Source: Eudoraea sp. (lineage in GTDB: Bacteria > Bacteroidota > Bacteroidia > Flavobacteriales > Flavobacteriaceae). From it: DNA of 5,232 nt. Shown piece by piece: positions 1-5,232 of the stretch. The DNA lies in assembly GCA_013041785.1 (NCBI GenBank), contig JABDRK010000328.1, positions 1 through 5,232 on the forward strand, given 5' to 3'. Position 1 is the stretch's first letter; every line of letters starts with the position of its first letter. The notes under the pieces were generated by a model, which saw nothing but the letters and a program-made list of their open reading frames with translations, made no database searches and was not told the origin of the DNA. The translations under genes were made by a program, and so were the position numbers.

Positions 1-403
1 GCCAGAGGATGCCGATGTAATTCTCACCCGGTTAAAAACACACTATGATGAACGGGATGAATCTATTGTCGAGCAATTTTTCCATCAGGGGCGTTTGTAC
101 TACACCGAGGCTGAATTAAAGGAAATTCTGGAGTTGATCACCCAAAAACCGAGCATTGTTGTTGTGAATTTGGAGCGTCCTGCCCTGCTTTCTGAAATAA
201 ACAGCGAGGCGGAAGCACTGCTGGCAGAATTCGGAACCAGTGATGAGGTGCTGGCAGCCCTGCTTTTCGGGGAGAAACAGCCTGAGGGCAAACTGCCTTT
301 TGAGTTGCCTTCCAGTTGGGAAGCCGTTCAGAAGCAAATGGAGGATGTCCCTTACGACTCGAAAGATCCGCTGTACCCTTTTGGTCATGGGTTACGCTAT
401 TAA
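1..403 (+). CDS. Glycoside hydrolase family 3 (beta-glucosidase type), C-terminal fragment
   Basis: Partial gene: the frame is open from base 2 to a TAA at 401-403, giving the last 133 residues. The sequence matches the end of the GH3 C-terminal alpha/beta sandwich domain: a hydrophobic strand IVVVNLERPALL (the usual 'pvivvl..g.P..l' segment), then ALLFGEKQPEGKLPFELP (family pattern 'vLfGd.nPsGkLPft.P'), then DPLYPFGHGLRY directly before the stop. GH3 enzymes release glucose or related sugars from beta-linked oligosaccharides; the catalytic Asp lies in the N-terminal barrel domain, outside this window, so the substrate cannot be judged. The protein stops right at the PFGHGL motif, so it lacks the fibronectin-III-like domain that follows in BglX-type enzymes. 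It ends 18 bases from the convergent gene on the other strand. The family call is firm; exact specificity is not. Confidence 0.9.
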   Translation, partial: PEDADVILTRLKTHYDERDESIVEQFFHQGRLYYTEAELKEILELITQKPSIVVVNLERPALLSEINSEAEALLAEFGTSDEVLAALLFGEKQPEGKLPFELPSSWEAVQKQMEDVPYDSKDPLYPFGHGLRY

Positions 404-421
404 GTTAGGAGACCACGGCAA

Positions 422-874
422 CTAAAACCACCTGCGGACCAGGGTACAATACTGTTTGTATTCGGTCCCAAACAATTGAAGGAGGTATTTCTCTTCTGGT
501 TTGATCTGGTAGGCATTCATGTAGTAAACAAATCCCGCTGCCGTAAGGGTATTGAAGGCATTCCCCAGCCAAAGGCCCCAGGCCAGCAAAATCATCAATA
601 AGGCCAGGTACATGGGGTTACGGGAAAATTGGTAGATGCCCTTAGTAACCAATTTGGTCGTTTTCATGGGGTGGATGGGATCTATGGAGGTACGAGAGAC
701 AAAAAACTGTATCAATGCAATGCCAGCAATTAGTGCAGCTCCAATCAGCAAAGCTACTATAAGCCATATCCTCCCAAAAAACTCAAAGTCGCCAAAAGGC
801 AGCCACCTGCCTACTACCCACATCAGGCAACCAAAACAAACAAACACCACCGTCGGTGGGACTTTAAGCTCCAT
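422..874 (-). CDS. Isoprenylcysteine carboxyl methyltransferase / phospholipid methyltransferase-like membrane protein
   Basis: A 150-residue integral membrane protein read from ATG at 874-872 to TAG at 424-422. Hydrophobic stretches at about residues 7-25, 36-58, 88-104 and 106-120 suggest four membrane passes. The family signature is clear: a TKGIYQFSRNPMYLALL segment at 77-93 (the 'L.t.GpYr.sRNPmYl' motif) followed by PEEKYLLQLFGTEYKQY at 126-142 (the 'EE..L...FG.eY..Y' motif), ending VRRWF. Proteins of this superfamily (ICMT, PEMT and NnrU relatives) use S-adenosylmethionine to methylate membrane-associated or lipophilic substrates. The C-terminal EE and RNPMY motifs form the cofactor site in characterised relatives. 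Bacterial members of this size mostly have no known substrate. It is divergent from rdgB and convergent with the GH3 gene, so it is probably transcribed alone. No Shine-Dalgarno sequence is visible before the start. Confidence 0.88.
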   Translation of the reverse strand: MELKVPPTVVFVCFGCLMWVVGRWLPFGDFEFFGRIWLIVALLIGAALIAGIALIQFFVSRTSIDPIHPMKTTKLVTKGIYQFSRNPMYLALLMILLAWGLWLGNAFNTLTAAGFVYYMNAYQIKPEEKYLLQLFGTEYKQYCTLVRRWF

Positions 875-883
875 AGTACACTA

Positions 884-893
884 AACAATTGTT
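884..893. repeat. 10-base perfect palindrome AACAATTGTT in the divergent spacer
   Basis: The sequence AACAATTGTT reads the same on both strands and lies between the start of the minus-strand methyltransferase gene (874) and its candidate -7 element (894-901). That places it over the expected transcription start, a position where a dimeric repressor could act. A 10-base AT-rich palindrome can easily arise by chance, so the operator reading is only an inference. Confidence 0.25.
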
Positions 894-901
894 CAAAAGT
901 A
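894..901 (-). promoter_or_regulatory. Candidate Bacteroidota -7 promoter element (TACTTTTG) for the methyltransferase gene
   Basis: On the minus strand these bases read TACTTTTG, a full match to the Bacteroidota -7 consensus TAnnTTTG. It would start a transcript roughly 10-15 bases before the ATG at 874. No TTG/TTTG -33 element sits at the usual distance of about 19-21 bases; the nearest TTG (complement of 914-916) is only 12 bases upstream. The element match is seen; the promoter role is inferred. Confidence 0.4.
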
Positions 902-950
902 CCGATTTTAAGGCAAGCTATTGTATCTTCATTCCTTGTTATCGCTATCA

Positions 951-1541
951 ATGGAACTCATATTTGCAACCCACAATAAAGGGAAACTTCTGGAAGTACA
1001 ACGCCTCCTTCCCAAAAGCATAAAATTGTTATCCCTGGAGGATATCGCCTGCCATAAAGAGATTCCTGAAACCGGGGACACCCTCGAGGAAAACGCCCTG
1101 GTCAAGGCACAATATGTGACTTCCCATTACGGGTATGACTGTTTTGCAGACGACACAGGTCTGCTGGTAGATACCTTAAACGGTGCCCCCGGGGTATTAT
1201 CGGCACGTTATTCCGGTCCGGAAAAAGATCCTAAAGCCAATATGGCCAAACTTTTGAAGGAAATGAAAGGAGAGGAAAACCGGAAGGCACGCTTTAAAAC
1301 AGTAATCGCCCTTATCATACAGGAAAAACCAAATTTCTTTACCGGCATTGCAGAAGGAACTATAACTGAGGTAAAGCGCGGTAATCAGGGTTTTGGGTAC
1401 GATCCGATTTTTTTGCCCCTGGGAGCGCAGCAGACTTTTGCAGAAATGTCCCTCTCAGAAAAAAACCAAATCAGTCACCGTGCAAAGGCCCTGGAAAAAC
1501 TCACCAAATACCTAAATCAATTAGCTGACCAGGAGACCTAA
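951..1541 (+). CDS. rdgB: Non-canonical purine NTP pyrophosphatase (dITP/XTP diphosphatase, RdgB/HAM1 family)
   Basis: A 196-residue cytosolic enzyme that hydrolyses ITP, dITP and XTP to the monophosphate and pyrophosphate with Mg2+, keeping deaminated purines out of DNA and RNA. The family pattern is complete: the N-terminal substrate loop ATHNKGK at 6-12, the acidic ADDTGL at 66-71 with the conserved Asp pair 67-68 (the catalytic Asp69 region of E. coli RdgB), the base-recognition GFGYDPIF at 147-154, and ISHRAKAL at 174-181. Length is that of the family (about 195-200). I chose the ATG at 951 because [12 protein letters not shown] is the canonical beginning; an in-frame TTG at 921 would add ten residues (YLHSLLSLS after the start) foreign to the family. 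The gene is divergent from the methyltransferase gene; the downstream helicase gene has its own candidate promoter. No Shine-Dalgarno sequence is evident. No key residue is missing. Confidence 0.97.
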   Translation: MELIFATHNKGKLLEVQRLLPKSIKLLSLEDIACHKEIPETGDTLEENALVKAQYVTSHYGYDCFADDTGLLVDTLNGAPGVLSARYSGPEKDPKANMAKLLKEMKGEENRKARFKTVIALIIQEKPNFFTGIAEGTITEVKRGNQGFGYDPIFLPLGAQQTFAEMSLSEKNQISHRAKALEKLTKYLNQLADQET

Positions 1542-1661
1542 GTAAAAAGAAATCAGCATTCTAGGCGTAAAACCGGCAATTAAGGGTATCTTTGCAAACT
1601 GTTGAGCCCACTTACCAATGAAAATTAAGCCGCCCAAGGGCCAGAAAAATGGGTGCTTCAT
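1521..1661 (-). CDS. Possible 46-residue hydrophobic micro-protein, antisense to the helicase leader (doubtful)
   Basis: An ORF on the minus strand from ATG at 1661-1659 to TAA at 1523-1521 would encode a small hydrophobic protein starting [18 protein letters not shown] and ending [10 protein letters not shown], with two short apolar stretches separated by a basic, Pro-containing segment. It fills the spacer between rdgB and the helicase gene and overlaps the last 21 bases of rdgB. Its codons look ordinary for the window. Against it: no homolog is recognised, no ribosome binding site or clear -7 element lies upstream, and the complement of an A-rich leader naturally yields Phe- and Leu-rich translations. 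The frame also extends upstream into the helicase gene (to 1739), but that part is a shadow of the helicase. Treat as a hypothesis. Confidence 0.2.
   Translation of the reverse strand: MKHPFFWPLGGLIFIGKWAQQFAKIPLIAGFTPRMLISFYLGLLVS
1587..1594 (+). promoter_or_regulatory. Candidate Bacteroidota -7 promoter element (TATCTTTG) for the helicase gene
   Basis: TATCTTTG is a full match to the Bacteroidota -7 consensus TAnnTTTG. It lies in the spacer after rdgB, so transcription would begin near 1600 and leave a leader of about 70 bases before the ATG at 1672 (or about 17 before the ATG at 1618). No TTG -33 element is visible at the expected distance upstream. The match is seen; function is inferred from position. 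Confidence 0.5.
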
Positions 1662-1671
1662 AAAAAAATCA

Positions 1672-3402
1672 ATGAATAAATTTGAACTTTTAGGGCTGGA
1701 ACCGCCCATTATACAGGCAATTAATGACCTGGGATTCACCGAACCTTCCGAAGTGCAGGAAAAATCAATCCCGCTTTTACTGCAAGACGAAACGGATATG
1801 GTAGCCCTCGCACAAACAGGTACCGGAAAGACCGCCGCTTTTGGCTTCCCGCTGATTCAAAAGATCATGCCAGAAAGCCGCACCACACAGGCAATTATTC
1901 TCTCCCCTACCCGGGAATTGTGTTTGCAGATTACCAAAGAAATGCAAGCCTATTCCAAGTATGTCAAAGGCCTGAGCACTGTAGCCGTGTACGGGGGAGC
2001 AAGTATTACTGAACAAGCCCGTCAGCTCAAAAAAGGCGCCCAAATTGTAGTAGCCACTCCGGGAAGGATGAAAGACATGATCGGCAGGCGTTTAGTTGAC
2101 ATTTCGCGTATTGACTATTGCATCCTGGACGAAGCGGATGAAATGCTCAATATGGGTTTTTACGAGGATATCCGCGATATCCTGTCTAACACCCCGGAGG
2201 AGAAATCCACCTGGCTCTTTTCGGCTACCATGCCGCGTGAGGTGGCTCAGATCGCCAAAAAATTTATGCATAAGCCCATAGAGATCACGGTAGGAGAAAG
2301 AAACGTCGGGGCTACGACGGTAATGCACGAATACTATACCGTAACAGGACGGGATCGCTATCCCGCTTTAAAGCGTTTGGCAGATGCGAATCCGGATATT
2401 TTCTCAGTTGTATTTTGCCGTACCAAACGCGATACGCAGCGGGTTGCGGAGAAGCTGATTGAAGATGGATACAATGCAGGAGCCCTTCACGGTGACCTGA
2501 GCCAAAACCAGCGTGACCTGGTAATGGGGTCTTTCCGGAAAAAACAAATACAAATGTTGGTAGCTACGGATGTGGCCGCCCGGGGAATAGATGTTGAGGA
2601 CATCACCCACGTGATCAATTACCAATTACCTGACGAAATTGAGACGTATACGCATCGTAGCGGTCGGACAGGTAGAGCAGGCAAATCGGGCGTGTCTATG
2701 GTGATCTTAACCAGGAGCGAATTACGCCGGATACATGCAATAGAAAAGAAAATCAAACAACAATTTCTGGCCAAGAAAATCCCCACAGGGATGGAGATCT
2801 GCGAGATACAGTTGTACCACCTGGCCAGTAAGATCAAAAATACGGAGATCAATGAGGCCATAAGTCCTTATCTGCCGGCCATACATGACGTTCTTCAAGA
2901 ACTTGACCGGGAGACCTTAATCAAAAAAATGGTTGCCGTTGAATTTTCCCGATTCCATGCTTATTACAGCAAAGCCAAGGATCTGAATACTTCTGCTGAC
3001 TCCAGGGCAACCTCATCAATGGAAGGAGGTAAAGGGACTACCCGTTTCTTTATCAACATCGGTGAAAGGGACGGCTTCGACTGGAAGTCGCTTAAGGACT
3101 TCCTGAAATCAACACTGGACCTGGATCGGGATGATATCTTCCGGGTGGATGTTAAGGATAGTTTTTCCTTCTTCAATACAAATGAGGGGGTTGCAGATCA
3201 TGTCTTAAATGTTTTAAGAGACTTTAAGCATGACGGACGATTGATCAACGTGGAACCTTCCAAACCGGAATCCTCCGGCCGCCGGAAAAAAAGAAATAAA
3301 GGCGGGAAGGACTTTCCCAATAAGAAAAAAAGGAACGGAGCGTCAACGCGATCCAAAAAGGGCAAAGGACATCGGGGCAAGCGAAGGTCTGGCTACTTTT
3401 AG
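1672..3402 (+). CDS. DEAD-box ATP-dependent RNA helicase with C-terminal DbpA-type RNA-binding domain (DeaD/CsdA-like)
   Basis: A 576-residue RNA helicase with every core motif present, numbered from the ATG at 1672: Q-motif region FELLGLEPPII at 4-14 with the Gln in EVQEKSIP near 29; motif I AQTGTGKT 47-54; Ia PTREL 79-83; Ib VATPGR 127-132; motif II DEAD 153-156; motif III SAT 184-186; motif V ATDVAARGID 298-307; motif VI HRSGRTGR 328-335. Residues about 457-529 (TRFFINIGERDGF to LINVEPSKP) fit the DbpA RNA-binding domain, an RRM-like fold. The last 44 residues are a Lys/Arg/Gly-rich, probably disordered RNA-binding tail ending RSGYF. The family unwinds RNA duplexes with ATP; DeaD/CsdA and DbpA relatives act in ribosome assembly, mRNA decay and cold adaptation. 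I chose 1672 because MNKFELLGLEPP fits the usual beginning; an in-frame ATG at 1618 would add 18 basic residues. Its precise RNA target is unknown. Confidence 0.95.
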   Translation: MNKFELLGLEPPIIQAINDLGFTEPSEVQEKSIPLLLQDETDMVALAQTGTGKTAAFGFPLIQKIMPESRTTQAIILSPTRELCLQITKEMQAYSKYVKGLSTVAVYGGASITEQARQLKKGAQIVVATPGRMKDMIGRRLVDISRIDYCILDEADEMLNMGFYEDIRDILSNTPEEKSTWLFSATMPREVAQIAKKFMHKPIEITVGERNVGATTVMHEYYTVTGRDRYPALKRLADANPDIFSVVFCRTKRDTQRVAEKLIEDGYNAGALHGDLSQNQRDLVMGSFRKKQIQMLVATDVAARGIDVEDITHVINYQLPDEIETYTHRSGRTGRAGKSGVSMVILTRSELRRIHAIEKKIKQQFLAKKIPTGMEICEIQLYHLASKIKNTEINEAISPYLPAIHDVLQELDRETLIKKMVAVEFSRFHAYYSKAKDLNTSADSRATSSMEGGKGTTRFFINIGERDGFDWKSLKDFLKSTLDLDRDDIFRVDVKDSFSFFNTNEGVADHVLNVLRDFKHDGRLINVEPSKPESSGRRKKRNKGGKDFPNKKKRNGASTRSKKGKGHRGKRRSGYF

Positions 3403-3467
3403 TTAATTGTATACTAACACCATACCTATTCGGATAATTTTTCGTTTTCTTAGTAGCTTTATCCCGT

Positions 3468-4247
3468 ATGAAGAAACTGGTTTCCATTTTATTGATCGTG
3501 CTGGCCTCACAGACCCTCCTCGCTCAGGAAACAACTCCGGAAACGCAGGAAGGCGTAATTCGGGCAGTAGTGGTCAATGCACAAACAAACGGACCTCTTG
3601 AAAGCGTTCACGTTGTTAACCTCAATAAAGTGGTGGGGACCATCACGAATAAAAAAGGACAATTTGCCATTAGCGCAGCGGTTAACGACACCTTGTATTT
3701 TTCCTATCTCGGATTTAAATCTCAGAAAATCCGGATCACCAATGATATGTTTCGGTTCCAGGACACTAAAATAGCCCTGACAGAACTGGCCTATGCCCTG
3801 GAAGAAGTGATAATCACGCCTTATCAGCTTACAGGTTATTTGGAAGTTGATGTGCGTAACCTTCCAATCAATACGGCCTACCAATACAGCATTTCCGGTC
3901 TTCCCACCAGCTATGAAGCGGGCAATAAAAGTCCGAGTGCAGTTACCAAAGTGCTGGGCGCCATTATGAATCCCGCAGACCTGCTACGTAATTTGTTCGG
4001 CAAGAAACCCCGACAGATGCGCAAACTCCGGCAGATGAAGGAAGATGATGAAATACGGAACCTCCTGGCCAGTAAATTCGACCGGGAAACCTTAACCGCC
4101 CTGTTGCAATTGGAAAAAGTAGACATAGATGATATCCTGTCTAATTGCAATTACTCCAAATCCTTTATTAGTACAGCTAATGATCTGCAGATCCTGGATG
4201 CTATCAGCAGTTGCTATGAGGAATACCGTATCCTGAACCGAAATTAG
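3468..4247 (+). CDS. Secreted protein with carboxypeptidase-regulatory-like domain, C-terminal part uncharacterised
   Basis: A 259-residue protein beginning with a Sec signal peptide: MKK, a hydrophobic core (LVSILLIVLASQTLL), and a probable cut near LLAQ-E at 19/20. No lipobox Cys is present, so it should be periplasmic or associated with the outer membrane. Residues about 28-108 match the carboxypeptidase-D regulatory-like (beta-sandwich) fold found at the N-termini of many Bacteroidota outer-membrane proteins: GVIRAVVVNAQTNGPLESVHV, then the GTITNKKGQFAIS turn, DTLYFSYLGFKSQ, and a closing ALEEVIITP. In TonB-linked transporters this domain precedes a plug and barrel; here none follows. Residues about 120-259 are instead a charged, mostly helical-looking region with a basic stretch at 179-191 (KKPRQMRKLRQMK) and two late Cys pairs' worth of single cysteines (227, 249). 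Its function is unknown. It lies 65 bases after the helicase gene. Confidence 0.9.
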   Translation: MKKLVSILLIVLASQTLLAQETTPETQEGVIRAVVVNAQTNGPLESVHVVNLNKVVGTITNKKGQFAISAAVNDTLYFSYLGFKSQKIRITNDMFRFQDTKIALTELAYALEEVIITPYQLTGYLEVDVRNLPINTAYQYSISGLPTSYEAGNKSPSAVTKVLGAIMNPADLLRNLFGKKPRQMRKLRQMKEDDEIRNLLASKFDRETLTALLQLEKVDIDDILSNCNYSKSFISTANDLQILDAISSCYEEYRILNRN

Positions 4248-4297
4248 GTATTCGTTTCCTTACTTTCCCTTAAAATCACCCCTGCAAATCGGTCAAA

Positions 4298-4342
4298 AGT
4301 TCCGTTATACTGCTATGGAATAATATTTTATAATTCCGTAAT
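4298..4342. repeat. Short direct repeat plus imperfect palindrome before the amylase gene
   Basis: Two related 11-base words, AGTTCCGTTAT at 4298-4308 and AATTCCGTAAT at 4332-4342, agree at 9 positions and start 34 bases apart. Between and overlapping the second is an imperfect palindrome at 4317-4337 with outer arms GGAAT/ATTCC (5 perfect pairs), an inner mismatch, then three more pairs. The block lies 31-75 bases upstream of the ATG at 4373, where an operator for a carbohydrate-responsive regulator would be expected. The centre is very AT-rich, so chance is a real alternative, and no known operator consensus is matched. Confidence 0.3.
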
Positions 4343-4349
4343 CATTTTA

Positions 4350-4357
4350 TAGTTTTA
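4350..4357 (+). promoter_or_regulatory. Weak candidate -7 element (TAGTTTTA) for the amylase gene
   Basis: TAGTTTTA matches the TAnnTTTG consensus except for the last base. It would give a leader of roughly 10 bases before the ATG at 4373. No TTG is found at a suitable -33 position. In such AT-rich DNA this match is weak evidence. Confidence 0.22.
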
Positions 4358-4372
4358 CCTAAAACCAAAATC

Positions 4373-5232
4373 ATGAAAAACCTGCTCATTGCCCTTGCAA
4401 TTTGCACCCTTTTTATAAACTGTAAACAGGAGCGGCAAAAACCACCGAAGGAAACTGTCGCAATAAAGGACAGCCTCCCGGAACCCGGTAAACACGTCCC
4501 CTTTGTATGGGAAGCTGCCAATGTCTATTTCCTGCTTACCGATCGATTTAACAATGGTAATCCCGGAAACGATCTGAATTATGATCGCACCAATCCTACG
4601 GGTACCCTGAGAGGGTTTATGGGGGGCGACCTCGCAGGCATAACACAAAAGATAGAAGAAGGATATTTCACCGATTTGGGTGTAAATGCCATCTGGTTTA
4701 CCCCTGTGGTAGAACAGGTGCACGGGGATACCGATGAAGGTACCGGGAATACCTATGCCTACCACGGGTACTGGGCAAAGGACTGGACCGCACTTGACCC
4801 CAACTTTGGCACCAAAAAAGAGCTTGAAACCCTCGTCAAAACGGCACATAGGGCCGGAATCCGGATTTTGATGGATGTAGTTGTAAATCATACCGGTCCG
4901 GTTACCAATATTGACCCCGTATGGCCAGATGACTGGGTCCGTACAGAACCCACCTGTCAATTCACCACCTACGAGAACACCACCAGTTGCACCCTGGTGG
5001 ATAATCTTCCGGACATCTATACTGAGTCTGATGCCAGCGTGGAACTACCCGATCCTCTGCTGGCCAAATGGAAGCAAGAAGGGAGGCTCAGCAATGAACT
5101 GGATGAATTGCAGCTGTTTTTCGAACGTACAGGTTATCCACGTGCCCCCAGGTTCTATATCATCAAATGGCTCACGGATTATGTAAATGATCTGGGAATA
5201 GACGGATTCCGCGTAGACACTGTGAAACATGC
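4373..5232 (+). CDS. Alpha-amylase family (GH13) lipoprotein, N-terminal part, runs off the window
   Basis: The frame is open from ATG 4373 to the right edge, giving 286 complete codons. Residues 1-17 are a lipoprotein signal (MKNLLIALAICTLFIN then Cys17), with Asn before the Cys as often seen in flavobacteria; Lys and Glu soon after the Cys hint at surface or outer-membrane placement. The catalytic barrel begins with NVYFLLTDRFNNGNPGND at 50-67. Then come FTDLGVNAIWFTP at 99-111, HGYWAKDW at 131-138, conserved region I DVVVNH at 168-173, and region II GFRVDTVKH at 278-286, where Asp282 is the predicted nucleophile. The catalytic acid and region IV lie beyond the edge. Between regions I and II is an insertion of about 100 residues with Cys195 and Cys206, resembling the long domain B of MalS-like periplasmic amylases. 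The enzyme should cleave or transfer alpha-1,4-glucans; the subfamily is uncertain. No SusC/SusD genes are visible beside it. Confidence 0.95.
   Translation, partial: MKNLLIALAICTLFINCKQERQKPPKETVAIKDSLPEPGKHVPFVWEAANVYFLLTDRFNNGNPGNDLNYDRTNPTGTLRGFMGGDLAGITQKIEEGYFTDLGVNAIWFTPVVEQVHGDTDEGTGNTYAYHGYWAKDWTALDPNFGTKKELETLVKTAHRAGIRILMDVVVNHTGPVTNIDPVWPDDWVRTEPTCQFTTYENTTSCTLVDNLPDIYTESDASVELPDPLLAKWKQEGRLSNELDELQLFFERTGYPRAPRFYIIKWLTDYVNDLGIDGFRVDTVKH

Noticed and set aside
921..950. In-frame TTG start for rdgB giving ten extra residues
   Set aside because: RdgB family proteins begin just before the THNKGK loop; the ATG at 951 gives exactly that, and the extra residues do not match the family.
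1541..1586. Possible terminator after rdgB
   Set aside because: No stem with a following T run could be found in the spacer; likewise after the helicase gene and the 3468-4247 gene.
1632..1641. GCCCAAGGGC inverted repeat in the helicase leader
   Set aside because: The loop would be only two bases, too tight for a stable hairpin, and no T run follows. It is more likely chance.
3435..3461. Near-matches to the -7 consensus (TAATTTTT at 3435, TAGCTTTA at 3454) before the secreted-protein gene
   Set aside because: Each differs from TAnnTTTG in the last base, the second would leave almost no leader, and the only TTG upstream (3407-3409) is 25 bases from the first, so neither is convincing.
3507..3884. 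125-codon open frame on the minus strand
   Set aside because: Lies fully inside the secreted-protein gene at 3468-4247, which has a signal peptide and a known domain; the antisense translation has no family features.
4355..4960. 201-codon open frame on the minus strand
   Set aside because: It is antisense to the GH13 gene, whose plus-strand frame has clear catalytic motifs and continues to the window edge. The minus-strand translation shows no recognisable domain and is a shadow.
1..5232. Polysaccharide utilisation locus
   Set aside because: Glycosidase genes are at both edges, but no SusC/SusD pair, sugar transporter or regulator is present and housekeeping genes lie between them. The window alone does not support it.

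Overview
The window looks like a piece of a chromosome from a member of the Bacteroidota, most likely Flavobacteriia. Four things point there: the protein families and their sequence style (a SusD-era carboxypeptidase-regulatory-like secreted protein, a DEAD-box helicase with a DbpA-type domain and a Lys/Arg-rich tail, GH3 and GH13 glycosidases), a flavobacterial-type lipoprotein signal ending in Asn-Cys-Lys, near absence of Shine-Dalgarno sequences before the starts, and matches to the Bacteroidota -7 promoter consensus TAnnTTTG. I cannot name a genus. The assignment is inference from sequence style, not from a search.

Layout. 1-403 (+) is the C-terminal end of a glycoside hydrolase family 3 enzyme cut by the left edge. 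It converges on 422-874 (-), a small membrane methyltransferase of the isoprenylcysteine/phospholipid methyltransferase type. A 76-base divergent spacer (875-950) leads to 951-1541 (+), the non-canonical purine NTP pyrophosphatase RdgB. A 130-base spacer with a good -7 promoter element and a possible antisense micro-ORF precedes 1672-3402 (+), a DEAD-box RNA helicase. After 65 bases comes 3468-4247 (+), a secreted protein with a carboxypeptidase-regulatory-like domain and a conserved-looking tail of unknown function. After a 125-base AT-rich spacer with an imperfect palindrome and a short direct repeat comes 4373-5232 (+), the first 286 residues of a GH13 alpha-amylase-family lipoprotein that runs off the right edge.

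How the genes fit together. RdgB (nucleotide-pool cleaning) and the helicase (RNA remodelling) are housekeeping genes; the two glycosidases at the edges act on glucans or oligosaccharides but are separated by unrelated genes and have no SusC/SusD pair here, so this is not a polysaccharide utilisation locus as far as the window shows. Every gap longer than 60 bases could hold a promoter, and no convincing rho-independent terminator hairpin was seen. No tRNA, rRNA, CRISPR array, insertion sequence or phage gene was recognised. I did not find a clear new biological system; the best leads are the antisense micro-ORF before the helicase, the uncharacterised tail of the 3468-4247 protein, and the operator-like sequences before the amylase gene.
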